Positions 1-11,353 of a stretch of DNA of 64,000 nt are shown here, piece by piece. Made by a program: the position numbers and the translations under genes. The notes under the pieces are model-generated. The model ran no database searches. It was not told the origin of the DNA and saw only the letters and a list, made by a program, of their open reading frames with translations. This stretch comes from Arbacia lixula (Eukaryota; Echinodermata; Echinoidea; Arbacioida; Arbaciidae): positions 4,190,642 through 4,254,641 of the forward strand of contig OZ022595.1 of assembly GCA_963669155.1 (NCBI GenBank), given 5' to 3'. Position 1 is the first letter of the stretch. Every line of letters starts with the position of its first letter.

Positions 1-240
1 TAAATCACAATTTCTCAAATTGCTTGGTCCGAACATGTTGAGAATTTATCACCTGTTTGAAGGCTTTTTGTCTTCCCAGTACAGTGCATGCCCCTGTCCC
101 CTTCCCCACTAACCCACTTTTCACAACTTCCTCTCACGTTATCAAATACAATGATACCACTGACATCATCTGAAGGGAATACCCCGTAGCTTGTCACATT
201 TGACCACATTAATTCTCAGGATATTTCCTTCTCACTTTGC
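1..240. repeat. Dispersed repeat copy at window edge
   Basis: The stretch around 28-95 (gaacatgttgag, then gaaggctttttgtcttccca, then gtacagtgcatgcccc) recurs in diverged form at about 36515-36675. This shows that the window opens inside a dispersed repeat. No coding potential is seen. Confidence 0.45.
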
Positions 241-315
241 CAGTATCCGGGACATCATTACACGTGCGTACCTGCAATAAACTGTGTCCTACATCGCGTG
301 ATGAGCCGTGCGTGG

Positions 316-321
316 ATAAAA
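316..321 (+). promoter_or_regulatory. Possible TATA-like box upstream of GPCR gene
   Basis: ATAAAA lies about 200 bases before a near-consensus splice donor (G|GTAAGTATG at 521/522). Together they could mark the core promoter and non-coding first exon of the GPCR gene. This is inference from spacing only; no initiator or CpG island supports it. Confidence 0.2.
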
Positions 322-345
322 GCAAACCTCCGCGTCGTATTTCTC

Positions 346-521
346 AAATTGCTGATAAATGAGACCTGCAAGTTGATCGGCGTCCACAAACTAGTCAATG
401 GTTGAAGCTCACGGCGTTCGTATGAGTTCTCTCTAGTGCAGCAAATGACACGCTCTCTATAGCGGACTTCAAGGGGAAGCAGCTTTGCTAGGAACAGTGT
501 GCGTCATTGTTTTGACTTGTG
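346..521 (+). other. Possible 5'-UTR exon of the GPCR gene
   Basis: This unique-looking stretch ends in a strong donor (TTGTG|GTAAGTATG). It could splice to an acceptor at 4816 (cttttaactcctacag), 30 bases before the GPCR start codon. It holds no useful open frame. The exon start is a guess based on the TATA-like box at 316. Only transcript data would confirm it. Confidence 0.22.
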
Positions 522-1439
522 GTAAGTATGCCCGGCCTTTGTGTTTCTTTCAACAATGTCATATTTCGCTGCATGTATTTGTATTACATATTTTTTCTAT
601 ACGAATAAGGTGACAACTACATTATCTGAATAACAAGATAGCCTTTGAGAATTACAAATGATAGGAACGACGAGAATATGGATCCAACTGGCATTGGTGA
701 AATTTGACAAACTGAGGCCATATTCATGAACCTTTTCTAACTCAGTTACCATGTGTGAAGCGGACAAGTTCTCAAAACCTTGCGATCTTTGCAGCAATCT
801 ATGTCTTAGTGAGTGGATAAAACACCTAGATAAATAGTATGTAGTTGACAGTATAGCTGAGAGAAACATGTGATAACGATCGTCCTTTATTTTAATTACA
901 GGAGGAAATGTGAATAGAATTTGATTCAGTCTCCCACATTAAAATATGATATTTTTGGAAGGATTTTATATTTTCATTCATATTGTGAAAACAAGGGACT
1001 GGTTGGAAACTCCAATACCATGTAGCCTTGCATTGATCAGTCAACTAAATTGCTACGAAACCTAACTACGGACGTTGCTCTCTAGCTTGCATGGACAATT
1101 TTGTTACAAACTAGATGTGTTTGAATACTTATAATGTGAAAGTAATGCATTCAGAATCATGTCCGTCCCTGCACGAAAAACAGGAACAGGGCCTCTATGT
1201 ATACCTGGTTCTGTAGCTAATGCACAGGCAAGTGTTTATACTTCATTCATGGCAAGCAAAAGAGTAGTCTAGTTTCTAGGCCGTGGATTGCCTTCTTCCT
1301 TTCCTGATCTCTACCTGATCTCTGCGAGAGAGCAGAGAGGACAGATGGCTTAGTCTTTATTGCCAGATGGAGATATAACCACTAGAGATACCGGTAATGC
1401 TAATACAATTTATCAAACGTGCTCTGAGACAATATTATC

Positions 1440-1655
1440 AAAATACTAGATATTAAAAAAAATTGACACATTTGGAAAATTATAACAAATAAATTACAAC
1501 TTGAATCAAGCTGAAATTGACACATCATAAAGTCAAGGTATGTCGTTTTCTACCACCAGGTTTTGTGACATTTCATTCTTGTAGTAATTCTTGCACTATT
1601 AAATGAGATTTGCACTTTTGGACAAGTTTGGACCTAATAAAGTGTGTGTATCCAA
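1440..1655. repeat. Dispersed repeat, copy 1
   Basis: It shares an ordered set of short blocks with 4235-4445: gaaattgacacatcata, caggttttgtgacatttcat, aatgagattt, then ggacaa and ttggacctaa. Related, more diverged text is seen near 25580-25760, and reversed near 24645-24700. The family is unnamed here. Confidence 0.55.
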
Positions 1656-2116
1656 TAGGTGATTCAGAACACAATGAACATTGTATACCATACCTGTTAA
1701 TCCACTAGCGACTGTCATCACAATGTCATTAATGATACACGATGCCTCCTCCAGAAAAGAAGTGGTGGGTGGACATGCGCGATGCACAACGACCATTAAA
1801 TCATTAAATATTTCAAGGAATATTACAAGAATAATGATTAATAAAATATCACACAACCTGCTAGTAAAAAAATTACTTTCCTTGACTTAATGATGTAATA
1901 ATTTAGCTTGATTCTAAATTTAACTTATTATACTTACATTTGATTATTTTTCAAAAGTGTCAAAACATTGTTTCAACCCCTGTACAATACCCTGGTATAA
2001 TATCATGATTATGCAATCAATCAAACACATGCGAAAAGGATGAATTGCGAGCTGTTTAATCCAGTTACAAAATAAATGGATTTTCAATTGTGATTTAAAT
2101 GTGTGGAGGGCAAAAA

Positions 2117-2285
2117 TGGTTACAGTTCGATAGTCTGAAGGTTCGTTTATTCCGAATGTTCGTCATTCCGAAGGTTCGCAATTTCGAAACACGTAAATTG
2201 CCTATATACCTCGATACTCGTTAGTCCGAAAACGAAAAGGATTCGTTAATCCGAGAATAACGAACCTTCGGAATAACGAGTGCTT
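2117..2285. mobile_element. Palindromic TTCCGAA MITE, copy 1
   Basis: It is built from repeated ttcgttattccgaa-like words on both strands, so it can fold into a hairpin. A second copy in the opposite orientation lies at 34071-34245; both carry the inner words cacgtaaattgcc and ctcgttagtccg. It has no coding capacity and is most likely a non-autonomous DNA element. Confidence 0.6.
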
Positions 2286-2489
2286 CTCGCAAAAATAACA
2301 TGTCATATGACACTGAATGATCGTTTCCCTGTTATGAAAAAAGATATATGATTTAGTAGCTATTTTTAGTCAACATGCCATCTTTGCACACGTTGATAGA
2401 TCACTGAATTTTCCCAGTAGGTTCCTCTTCTTCCTCTTATTCCGGAAAATTGTTCTCAATGGATGGCACAGATTCATTTCTTCTAGTAT

Positions 2490-3290
2490 GTCTTGCAATT
2501 TTCGCACTGTACACAACAAAAAAGTAAGCCCCCCCCCCTCCCCCTTAAGCAAAAAAGCATAACTTTTTATCAAAGGTGTTTTTGACAAAATAGTTTGGCG
2601 GGATTGTTCCTTAATCTATTGACTAACTTCTGTGTGGAAATACATTAATCCAATTAGTCATGCATCAGTGGGCAAATTTAAGAGGCAAAAATGTCGCTTT
2701 TCAAAAGTCACAAGCGTAATTTTGGGATTCTGTCAAGAATTTTTGATGAATTCCATTTCTGGTGCATAATTTATGTCCTTTCAATGTTTATCATCCATTT
2801 TTCGATGCACTTACACCTATCCCGACACTTAACCCATTGTTCTGGTTGAGTGAGCACCGTTTAACAAATACTCATCCCTCTTGAGTTTGACACTTTTTAA
2901 AAAACCCTTTTTTGGTGAAAAAATAAAACTCTGGATATTTTGACAAGATGTAACATTACCTGTTATGTAAACATAAGAAGTTATTTTCGTGTCATGGTTG
3001 AGTGAAAACACTTTAAAGGTCGCATAAGAAGTGCTAAAATGTATTGTTAAAACGGTATGAATAATTACCTTTGTGAATTTTTGAAAAGTGACATTTTTGC
3101 CTTTACAATTTGCCCAATCCTTAATGACTAATTGCATTAATGTGATTTTCACACAGATTTTGGTCAATAAGTTAAGAACAATCCTGCCGAATTATTTGGC
3201 CCAAAACTTCTTCGATGGAAAGTTATGCTATTTTTCTTAGGGGGGGGGGGGGGGGGGAGGGGACTTACTATTTTGTTGTGTTTATATTGA
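2490..3290. repeat. Foldback repeat with terminal poly-C / poly-G tracts
   Basis: The left arm (about 2500-2740) and right arm (about 3050-3290) are imperfect inverted copies. The left arm reads acaacaaaaaagtaag, a C-run, then ttaagcaaaaaagcata; the right arm has the complement with an 18-base G-run at 3241. Related single arms lie at 43945-44215 (same orientation as the left arm) and 37140-37370 (opposite). The homopolymer at the same position in several copies shows it is part of the element. Confidence 0.6.
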
Positions 3291-4078
3291 CACATTGACA
3301 GTCAACGACCGATTTGCTTACTAGTCACTTAAAGTAGTCCTGTATCAACTCTAAATTTAGGAAATTATTTAGAATGTTACTAGCACTAGTAAAGTTTCAC
3401 GAATATCAATTCTGCCAAGCTCGACTTAACTAGAATTTACAACATTTTTAAAAAGAAGCTATATATACAGTCAGTTTGGCCACTCATTGGGGAAGTCATC
3501 ATGCACTGCTAGTAAGCCTTCGTGAATACCCAATTGGACACAAAGAGCAAAAGAAAGCAAATTCAGGCCTTTTAGTATCTTAGTAGGCTCAGCAAGATTT
3601 TATGAATATGGCCCTTGGACTCTATTTTGTAGCGATGGGGATCTCCCAATATCACTCAAGACAAAAATATTCAGCAAATGTATTATCCTTGTGCACATAA
3701 TTATATGGACCAAATTAGGAGACTGGAAAAGACGCTCAGATTCGCAGAAAGAGGCATGGAAAAAATCATTATATGAATCACAATGAGGGACATTTTAAGA
3801 GACGAGGAAGTGAAAGTCGTTAAGCACAGAAAATGTGATGGCTGATGGACCAGTAGAAGATGCAAACATTATAGAGATGGATGTATTACATTTAGGAATA
3901 CGTCAGTATTGTGTTAGCCAGAACAGCACAAGGCGGTTAGGGTAGAATGAAATAGGTTCAGTGGCATAATTTCAGCAGTGAAATAAAATAGACTAGATAT
4001 ACCGTTTATATACAAATGTATTATACATAGAGGGAGAGGGGGGGGCGAGTGAGAGAGAGGTAGATACATGAGGAGAGG

Positions 4079-4086
4079 GAGAGAGA

Positions 4087-4128
<42 letters not shown>

Positions 4129-4156
4129 GAGAGAGAGAGAGAGAGTAGAGAAAGAC

Positions 4157-4190
<34 letters not shown>
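4079..4190. repeat. (GA)n microsatellite
   Basis: Nearly pure GA dinucleotide runs broken by short interruptions. The serine/leucine-rich frames across it are not genes. Confidence 0.9.
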
Positions 4191-4193
<3 letters not shown>

Positions 4194-4234
4194 GATTGCG
4201 ATTGATTCGCGTTATACTAATTTTAGGTGTTGTC

Positions 4235-4445
4235 AAAAAAAAACTGTTGACACTTTTGGAACATGATACAAAATAAGTTACAACAAATCAAACTGAAATT
4301 GACACATCATATAGTCAAAGGCTGTCAAGTTTATTTTGGAGCAGGTTTTGTGACATTTCATCTATTAATATTTTTGTAATAATCGTTGGAATATTTAATG
4401 AGATTTTCACTCTCGGACAAAATTGGACCTAAAAATGTGTACGTA
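4235..4445. repeat. Dispersed repeat, copy 2
   Basis: Same family as 1440-1655: shared gaaattgacacatcata, gcaggttttgtgacatttcat and ttggacctaa in the same order, with about one base in five changed. It ends at the TA microsatellite. Confidence 0.55.
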
Positions 4446-4455
4446 TATTCTTATA

Positions 4456-4470
4456 TATAATATACATATA

Positions 4471-4524
<54 letters not shown>

Positions 4525-4558
4525 AGATATATATATATATATAAGGTAGTATATGAGG

Positions 4559-4607
<49 letters not shown>

Positions 4608-4621
4608 CGTGTGTGTGTGTG
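4456..4621. repeat. (TA)n/(TG)n compound microsatellite
   Basis: Long TA runs (4456-4585) pass into TG runs (4586-4621). It lies about 225 bases before the GPCR start codon. Confidence 0.9.
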
Positions 4622-4845
4622 TTGGAGTTGTTTTATTTGTTCATTAGTTATCATTAATAGCAGGGAAATAAGTTCAACATCTTCATGCCAATGATAATGA
4701 GAGAGTTAACCCTTACATTACCAGACCTAGAAAACCCAATTGGCTTACTACATATCTTAAAACCAGTCATAATGAGATAGTTAACAACCCTGGCATATTT
4801 CTTTTAACTCCTACAGACGGAAGTGAACAAAAGTTTTCAAAAACA

Positions 4846-7740
4846 ATGGCTTCAGTAACGCCTCCCCTCGACATGGCCAACAGCTCTGCAGCATCGACCG
4901 CAGAGTACTTTAATGGGACAATCGAGAAAATCGAGCTCGTCTTCTATATCCTCCTCATGGTGACCGCATTCATTGCGAACATCGTGGCGATCTCGACAAT
5001 CCTAAGGACGAAGGCCCTTCGGGCCAACCCGCACAACCTCCTGATACTCAACCTCAACGTCATTGACCTCGGAATCACGCTGCTCAGCATGACGTTCTCC
5101 GTCGGGTCTTTCTTCGATGACGGAGCCGCCTTGAAGAACAGCTACACATTGTGCCGGGTAAGCCTCACCCCTAGATTCTGTTGTGTGTGAAAGAGGAAGT
5201 AATGAGTGGGAAAGGTATCTCTACAGGGATTTTTCTATGCCATTTGCAATAATTCCAATCACATCGGGAATTTGAGACATTGATTCCAGGGGTAGGAGGA
5301 AGTAATGGGCGGAAAATGGTTTCTTGAAAGTGATATTCAACAGGAAATGGTTTTTGCGATCCAATTGCCATAATCACAATATTATCGGCCATTTTAAATA
5401 TTCATTCTTGAGAGGAGGGATAGGGGTGTGGTGTGGGGGGGGGGGGGATCATGTCATGCCTGTATGAGTATGAGTATGTAATTACTTGAAGAAAAAGTGT
5501 TGCCACATACGGTACCTTCATCCGGAAGCTGTTTGCGATTTGCCATAATTACAATCATTTCGGGATTTTAGAAAGATTCTATACTTTGCATTTGTATCTG
5601 AAGATCGCTTCAAACCACCGGTGATGAACAACAACAGAAAACCACTTCCGTATCAATGTTCCTTCACCGAAACGGGTGAACTGGATATCAAATAATTATC
5701 ACATAAGATAAAACTTGATATTTCTTTTAAAGTGCCTTTCTACACCTTGAAAGACATTTTGAAAGAATATCAACGTATATGTTCACAATCATGCTGCCTT
5801 CTGTAAGTCAAGAGTGTATTAAGCATACAAATACCACATAAGTGATTACAAACAGCCGAGAATGGCAAATGCTCAAATTTGAAAAGAGTCTAACATTTCT
5901 ATCTCATTTCCATTAAATGTGCTAACAGGTTATCTTTTTAAATGTTCTCCCATTTCTGTGTTCAATTCAGTTCAACGGTCTCTTCGCGATGACGTGCACG
6001 GTAGGCAACTTCACGACGACATTCTGTATTGCGATCGACCGATACATAACGGTCGTCTGGTCCACGCGCTTCCCGAACACCAAAATGCGCGTCTATATCC
6101 TGCTCGCGTACAGCTGGATCGTTTCCTTCACGTTTGCCCTCTTCCCCACAGCGGAGATCCTGTCCAAGTTCGTCTACACGCCTGCCACGCACCACTGTTC
6201 ACCCGCGTGGAATGAGTGCGCGTACTACATCACGTGGTTCGTGCACATCTACGGCGTAACCGTCCCCGTCATGACAGTCTGCTACGCGTTCGTGTTTCGC
6301 GCCATCCGGCAGAAGGAGAATCGCCTGCGGGGGTATGGCGTGGGCAAAAAGGGCACGCCGGCGCCGTCTTCTGAGTCTGGGACTGTGACTGCTGCAGGTC
6401 CACTGCCTGCCAAATCGCTACAGACTGTAGACCAGAGCTGCGAAAACTCCTTCAGTCAGAGTGAGGTGGTTGCTTCTAGATATTACCGGAAGAGGCAGGA
6501 TACTAAGGAACTACCGTCGAACGTGTCCACTTCAGACATGTCACCACATGCAGAGAATAACCTTCGCGTGGAGAACCAGTTTCAACTCGCAATCAGACCC
6601 AACGCCTCAGAACCATACCTTCCCACGTGTACCGCCGAAGAGCAAGCGCCGACGAAGAAAGAAGTGACTCTGACTCGTTCCGTCAGTCTCAAAGACCCTG
6701 CTTCTGCTCCCGAGGACAGAGGTGGCCATCGAGACGGCCGGAATAGATGGAGCTTTCGGAGAGACTTTCGGAACAAATTCGCGATCGGTTTTGGAAGTCC
6801 CTCATCGGGAAGTGACGCCGAGAAGGGGTACTATTCTTCGGAGGGAACCTTGGGGTCCTCGAACGACGAATCTTCCAAGATGAAGAAGAAGGAGAAGAGG
6901 CGGATGCTTAGAATGCAGAATCTCTCTGTCGATAAACAAGTCGCATTTACTGGTAAGTCTCGTATGACTTTGACAACCTAGTCAGCCTATTTCAACATTA
7001 AATAGAAAATCATAAATCTGATCAGCGAACTCCTCATTCTGTGTACTAATATGGCAACAAGGCTTTCTTTGTGTCAGTCCACCGTGTAGCACTCTATTTT
7101 CGATCCATCTTTGTGAAACATATTACGTAATTTTTTCACCAGTCTTATTCTGACTTCTGCTGTTGGGATTTCTTGTTTAAAAATCACTGAATAACTATTC
7201 TTTGTAGAAAACGGATGTTTTAATTGATTTTAAAGAATTCATAGGGAATAAGGCCGGCAAAAGTACATATATTGAGCTTGGCGTAATTTGAAGGTTTTCA
7301 ATGTGAATCCTCCAGAATATCACAGAGATTAACAGCTGAAGAACCGGTACCTATCATTGATAGTCGCATGTCAGTAGTATTCATTGCCTATGGGAGTGAG
7401 AGAGTTAACGCCAATGTCTTTTTCTCTCCTCCATATAGGCGTACTCCTCGTCCTGACCACAATAATCTGCTGGACCCCATACAACATAATCCACTCGTGC
7501 TTTCTCGACATCAACCTCAATCATCACTGGGAATCGCTGGCCATGTTGCTGGGCTACCTCAACGCCCTTCTCGACCCACTCATCTACACATTCATGAACA
7601 GGAAGGCGCGCGCGGCTAGGAGCGAGTACACGCGTGGCATAATGGGCGCGCTCCAACGATTGCGTTATTGGTGCGCGGACGGAGTTGGCGATATGTGTGA
7701 AGGAATTGGGATGCAATGTCGTCGGGAGAGGGACGCATAA
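4846..7740 (+). CDS. Class A (rhodopsin-like) G-protein-coupled receptor, three exons
   Basis: Seven-helix plasma-membrane receptor, 531 aa. Coding exons are 4846-5157, 5971-6952 and 7439-7740; donors CGG|GTAAGC and CTG|GTAAGT and acceptors ATTCAG and ATATAG keep phase 0 and phase 1. The N-terminus has two N-glycosylation sequons (Asn12, Asn23). TM1 is about 29-53; TM2 carries Asp74 (2.50). Cys103 (3.25) sits 24 residues before the DRY motif (127-129). The third intracellular loop is very long (about 214-430), rich in Ser, Lys and Glu. TM6 has CWTP (442-445) and TM7 DPLIY (477-481). There is no aspartate at 3.32 (it is Ala110), which argues against a classical monoamine receptor, and no retinal lysine precedes DPLIY, so it is not a canonical opsin. 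The ligand is unknown. The first intron falls one residue after Cys3.25. The start ATG is the first in frame, in context aacaATGG. Confidence 0.9.
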
Positions 7741-8371
7741 TGAACCTACTATTTATTAATACACATGCGGTATGAGGGACGCGCTTTAAAGGTACCGTTA
7801 TAGGTTCCCGGACGCGCGTATTTTTTTGTTACACCGTCGCCTTTCATCCCCCCCCCCCCCCCCCGCCCATTAATTGCAATGATTCATGCTGGAGTCAGAG
7901 TCTACCAGGCCGTGCATGTAGACTGTGAGTGTCCATAGTGTCAAAATATTGTACTGATAAATAGAAACAACATGAAACTGTGATCTCACAATCAATAGTT
8001 CGGCAGCAGCTCACGCGATAGCCGGCGCTCACCCAAGTCATTGTTCCACCATGAAGTGGTTTCGGTTGCCTATGTGCGCTGACCTTAATCTTCCCAGTAC
8101 CGAGACTTAAACATATACTGGACGGTTCACAAGCTCGTGACTGACTAGATATGAATCGAGTTTATACCTAAACTGTGCTGAAAATAGTGTCAGCAAACCG
8201 CATCCGTAGTTTATGGTGAATACATTTGTAAACGGAACGTTGATTAATGTGTTGGGGTGCGGAGGTGGGGGGCGGTCCATTTGTGTATTTACACCTTGTA
8301 AATAAGTTTCTGTTATGAAGTCAGTATAAAGCCGGTTTTCCGAGTTCTTCGGTTGGGCGTTCACTAATTGG

Positions 8372-8377
8372 AATAAA
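8372..8377 (+). terminator. Candidate polyadenylation signal of GPCR gene
   Basis: AATAAA lies about 630 bases after the GPCR stop codon. No nearer AATAAA was noticed. The stretch between includes a 16-base poly-C tract near 7850. Confidence 0.35.
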
Positions 8378-9261
8378 ACCTATTTCCAATACCACTGTTC
8401 CTCCTGTGGGATGGGTATCGAATCACCTAATTCACTTTTAAGTGAAAAGCGTTAAACTTCTGGAAAACCGGTTCTAGCGAAAGACAAACTATCGATATCA
8501 GTAAAGAAAAATGATTATTACGAGGCTGTGATATGATGACATATTTACGACCTCAAGTGAAAAGGGGAAGCTGAAAGGTCAATCTTTTACGCGCTAAAGT
8601 ACTTTCGCTTCCGGGATGAGTGCTTACAGGAACTACCCACTGATCCCTCTACCCACTGATCAGTGGAACTACCCCATGTGACGTTAGCCTGGTCTTCATC
8701 CTATTGAACATTTAGAATAAAAAATGTTTAAAAAAATGTTTTAAAAAATGTTAAAAAGTCGAGACTTTAAGACTAGGCATCGTTTCATCATCCTCTTCTC
8801 ATCTTTTGTCAGTCCGGCGGGGCTGGGGACGAATCGAGAATGACGAATCTACTGCAGCCAGTTATTGAATAGTTTGGTTTTAAAATTGCCTACAGTCTGG
8901 ACGCTAGGCTAGGCGTCGTTCGTTAACAAGTGAGTGTAAATGATATTCCAAATGCTCCTCTCTTTCACTTGACATTAATATGTCATTATAAATTATTTAT
9001 CACTTCCCTTACTAAATAAGTAAAAAAAAAATGACCCATCTTTTTTAATTTGTCTTATTTGAAGTATTTATACGTAATCATAGGTTCATAATATGTCTCG
9101 ATAAAGATATTCTCCCAGCATATTGCCGTATCATTCTCATTTTGATCTTTTTAAGAATGACTGAACAACGGAAAATCTTCAGAAGATTGCAAACATCTCA
9201 ACTGGATGGGTGAAGAATACGACAAATTGGGAAATGATTGAAAACACAGTACACAGAAAGA

Positions 9262-9332
9262 CACACACACACGCGCGCGCGCGCGCGCACACACACACAC
9301 ACACACACTCTCTCTCTCTCTCTCTCTCTCTA
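9262..9332. repeat. Compound microsatellite (CA)n(CG)n(CA)n(CT)n
   Basis: Four dinucleotide blocks in a row: CA, CG (9272-9288), CA and CT. The alternating purine-pyrimidine CA/CG part has Z-DNA-forming potential. Frames reading across it are not genes. Confidence 0.9.
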
Positions 9333-9386
9333 CCACATGAGCGCACAGAAGACTGTACATTCACATTGTTTTATTCTTCAGCTTGG

Positions 9387-9491
9387 GCCATATTCATGGA
9401 ACCTTACTAGCCTAGGTAGTTACTAAACTGCATGCAGCTGAATGCACTGCAATAGCTAACTAAGCTTAGCATGGTTTCGTGAATATGGCCT
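9387..9491. mobile_element. Short hairpin MITE with GGCCATATTCA ends
   Basis: It starts gggccatattcatggaacc and ends with the complement (ggtttcgtgaatatggcc), with tagtta-rich sequence between. Similar ends occur near 711 and 3594, so this is a small dispersed foldback family. Confidence 0.55.
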
Positions 9492-9504
9492 CTGGCCACT
9501 CGGC

Positions 9505-9655
9505 GCAAGTGAGATTTCTCAGTCTTCTGCAGATTGTCCAATGTTCCATATGCATACAAAGATCCAAATAGAAATGATACCGAAATATGCTTGGAGGATA
9601 ACCCTACCAAATCATAATAATGAACCCATGGTTAAGTGTTCATACAAATGAGACA
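9505..9655. repeat. Dispersed repeat related to 12750-13110
   Basis: Ordered shared blocks with 12750-13110: gtgagattt, cagtcttct, ttccg/ttcca, gatc-aaat-ga, taccgaaatatg, gaggat, then ataat-atgac, ttaagtgtt and gagacaact. Spacing is similar but bases are diverged. No coding potential is apparent. Confidence 0.4.
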
Positions 9656-10084
9656 AACTGAAAACGATGGGACAGATTTTTGGCTCATTCTGCAGAACAA
9701 GTGATAAATAATAAAACGTAATCGTAGGTAAAATATAATAAACGCTGTCTTTTTATATACACAGTCAAACCGGGCTATGCGGCCACCTGCCGTTAGCAGC
9801 TACCCCAACTCCTCCGCACAGAAATTCCGTGTTAAAGACCCTTGATATAGCGGTCACCTGTCTAACGCGGCCAGCGGTCTCGGATAGCTTGTGTATTTCT
9901 TGCCGGTGCGCGACGAAGGGGAAAAACGATCACTGGGGTTTGCGCCTTAATAGCGGGGATAGCGCCTTCAACGGGGGTAGCGCGGTGCGCGACGGAGGGG
10001 GAAAAACGATGACAAAAGACAAGTATCTGGTCTAATCCGGATCCGTGATTATGCAGACTAACTGGCAGCAGCGTGCGGTTAAAA

Positions 10085-10702
10085 GGTTACTAAATTAGAA
10101 AAATAAGTTCCCACTAATCTATGTAAAATTATCCACTAAAAGCGAATTTCACATTCGTTTGCCGCATTAAAGTCTCATTTTGACGAAAATTTGAAAAAAC
10201 GTAAACCTCCAAGTGACGTCAGAGGAGTCAAATGCCATAAAAGACTCCGCTGTTAAACTTAGATTGTACGGAAGTCAACAATAGACTATTTTCGTAATGT
10301 ATTCACAACTTTCCCCAAACTGTGTGGTAACGCGTTATTGCATTCACCTGTATCTTGTCATTCAGATTTAATGAATGGAATGCACATTGAATGTATTAGT
10401 TGATGCTCCTTGGACAAGCTTTGGGGTTCCCATTGGTACCGTATTGTTAAAACGGTGTGAAAAATATTTGCATACATAACGAAAAGGTCTATTAGAGGTT
10501 ACTGTTGACTTTCGTACAATCTAAGTTTAACAGCGGAGTCTTTTATGGCATTTGACTCCTCTGACGTCACTTGGAGGTGTGCTGGTTTTTTTTTTCCTTT
10601 TCAAAATGAGACTTTATTGCAGCAAACAAATGTGAAATTCGTTTTTAGTGGATAATTTTACATAGATTACTGGGAACTTAATATTTTTCTAATTTAGTAA
10701 CC
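10085..10702. mobile_element. Complete long-TIR MITE (ggttactaaattag family)
   Basis: Ends are exact complements at the tips (GGTTACTAAATTAG and CTAATTTAGTAACC). Inverted arms of about 200 bases (10085-10285 and 10498-10702) flank a roughly 210-base centre, and both arms carry gacgtcagaggagtca-type text. No transposase is encoded. Further copies lie at 51762-52341 (nearly full), 33384-33718, 26421-26553, 40738-40965 and 42490-42712, with scraps near 27659 and 55510. It is the most abundant MITE in the window. The superfamily is not determined because no clean target-site duplication is seen. Confidence 0.75.
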
Positions 10703-11217
10703 CTGCTCGGTGTTCTCAAGCTCACAAGCACGCAGCTAGCTGTAACTCGAAACACATCGATATGCGATATGCCTATGGAATAAGTTGCTTACCTCAATCA
10801 ACTCCCATAGGGAAAATATTGAGGCAACAGTAGTTGAAAAGACACAATAAAAATATTTCTCGATTTGATAAAATAGGTTTAGATAGTAAATATAATTCAG
10901 TGTGCATTTGTAGTGGTATAGTTTTGTTATTACTAATCAAAATGTAAAAAATGAATATGAACCTTACATAAATGAAGTAAGTGATGAAGTAAGTGAATTA
11001 ATTAGAGTCTACACTTCACCGGCACTAACGCTTAGCTATATGGGTAGATACTTACTAACAACGAACAAAGACAACACTTGATTATCATTTACGCGGTTTT
11101 GTTTTCAGCACGTTGTCATTCTTTTGAAATTGTTATGAGGTTTATCCACTATTCACGGCGTCCTGCCAAGGCAAACAGGCTTCTCATCATATGCGGCCCT
11201 TAATTGCTAACTTTCGT

Positions 11218-11353
11218 AATCATTGTCCGGTAGGCTACCGGTAGAACTCGATTGTCAAAGCTTTTTTTCAAAACTTGGACATCTTAACCATTGTCCCGTA
11301 GGCTACCGATAGAACTCGATTTTCTCAGCTTCTTTTCAAAACTTGGACATGTA
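11218..11353. repeat. Two tandem copies of a 68-bp unit
   Basis: The unit aa-cattgtcc-gtaggctacc, then gatagaactcgatt, then caaaacttggacat occurs at 11218 and again at 11286 with a few changes. Nothing else is seen here. Confidence 0.75.

Larger units (their letters stand above)
522..4815. other. Repeat-filled upstream region / possible first intron of GPCR
   Basis: No exon is recognised here. The content is repeats: a gaccatattcatgaa-type MITE end near 711-745 with a counterpart near 3594-3614, a repeat at 1440-1650 related to 4235-4445, a TTCCGAA palindromic element (2117-2285), a poly-C/poly-G foldback (2490-3290), and GA and TA/TG microsatellites (4079-4620). Short open frames in this stretch lie in these repeats. 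Confidence 0.5.
7741..10084. other. Intergenic region after the GPCR gene
   Basis: No exon is recognised. It probably includes the GPCR 3' UTR, a poly-C run near 7850, a CA/CG/CT microsatellite (9262-9332), a hairpin with GGCCATATTCA ends (9387-9491), a dispersed repeat (9505-9650) and a degenerate ctgtctaacgcggcc element (9762-9960). Confidence 0.5.

Noticed and set aside
4021-4236. Leu/Ser-rich open frame
   Set aside because: Translation of a GA/CT microsatellite; no domain, pure composition.
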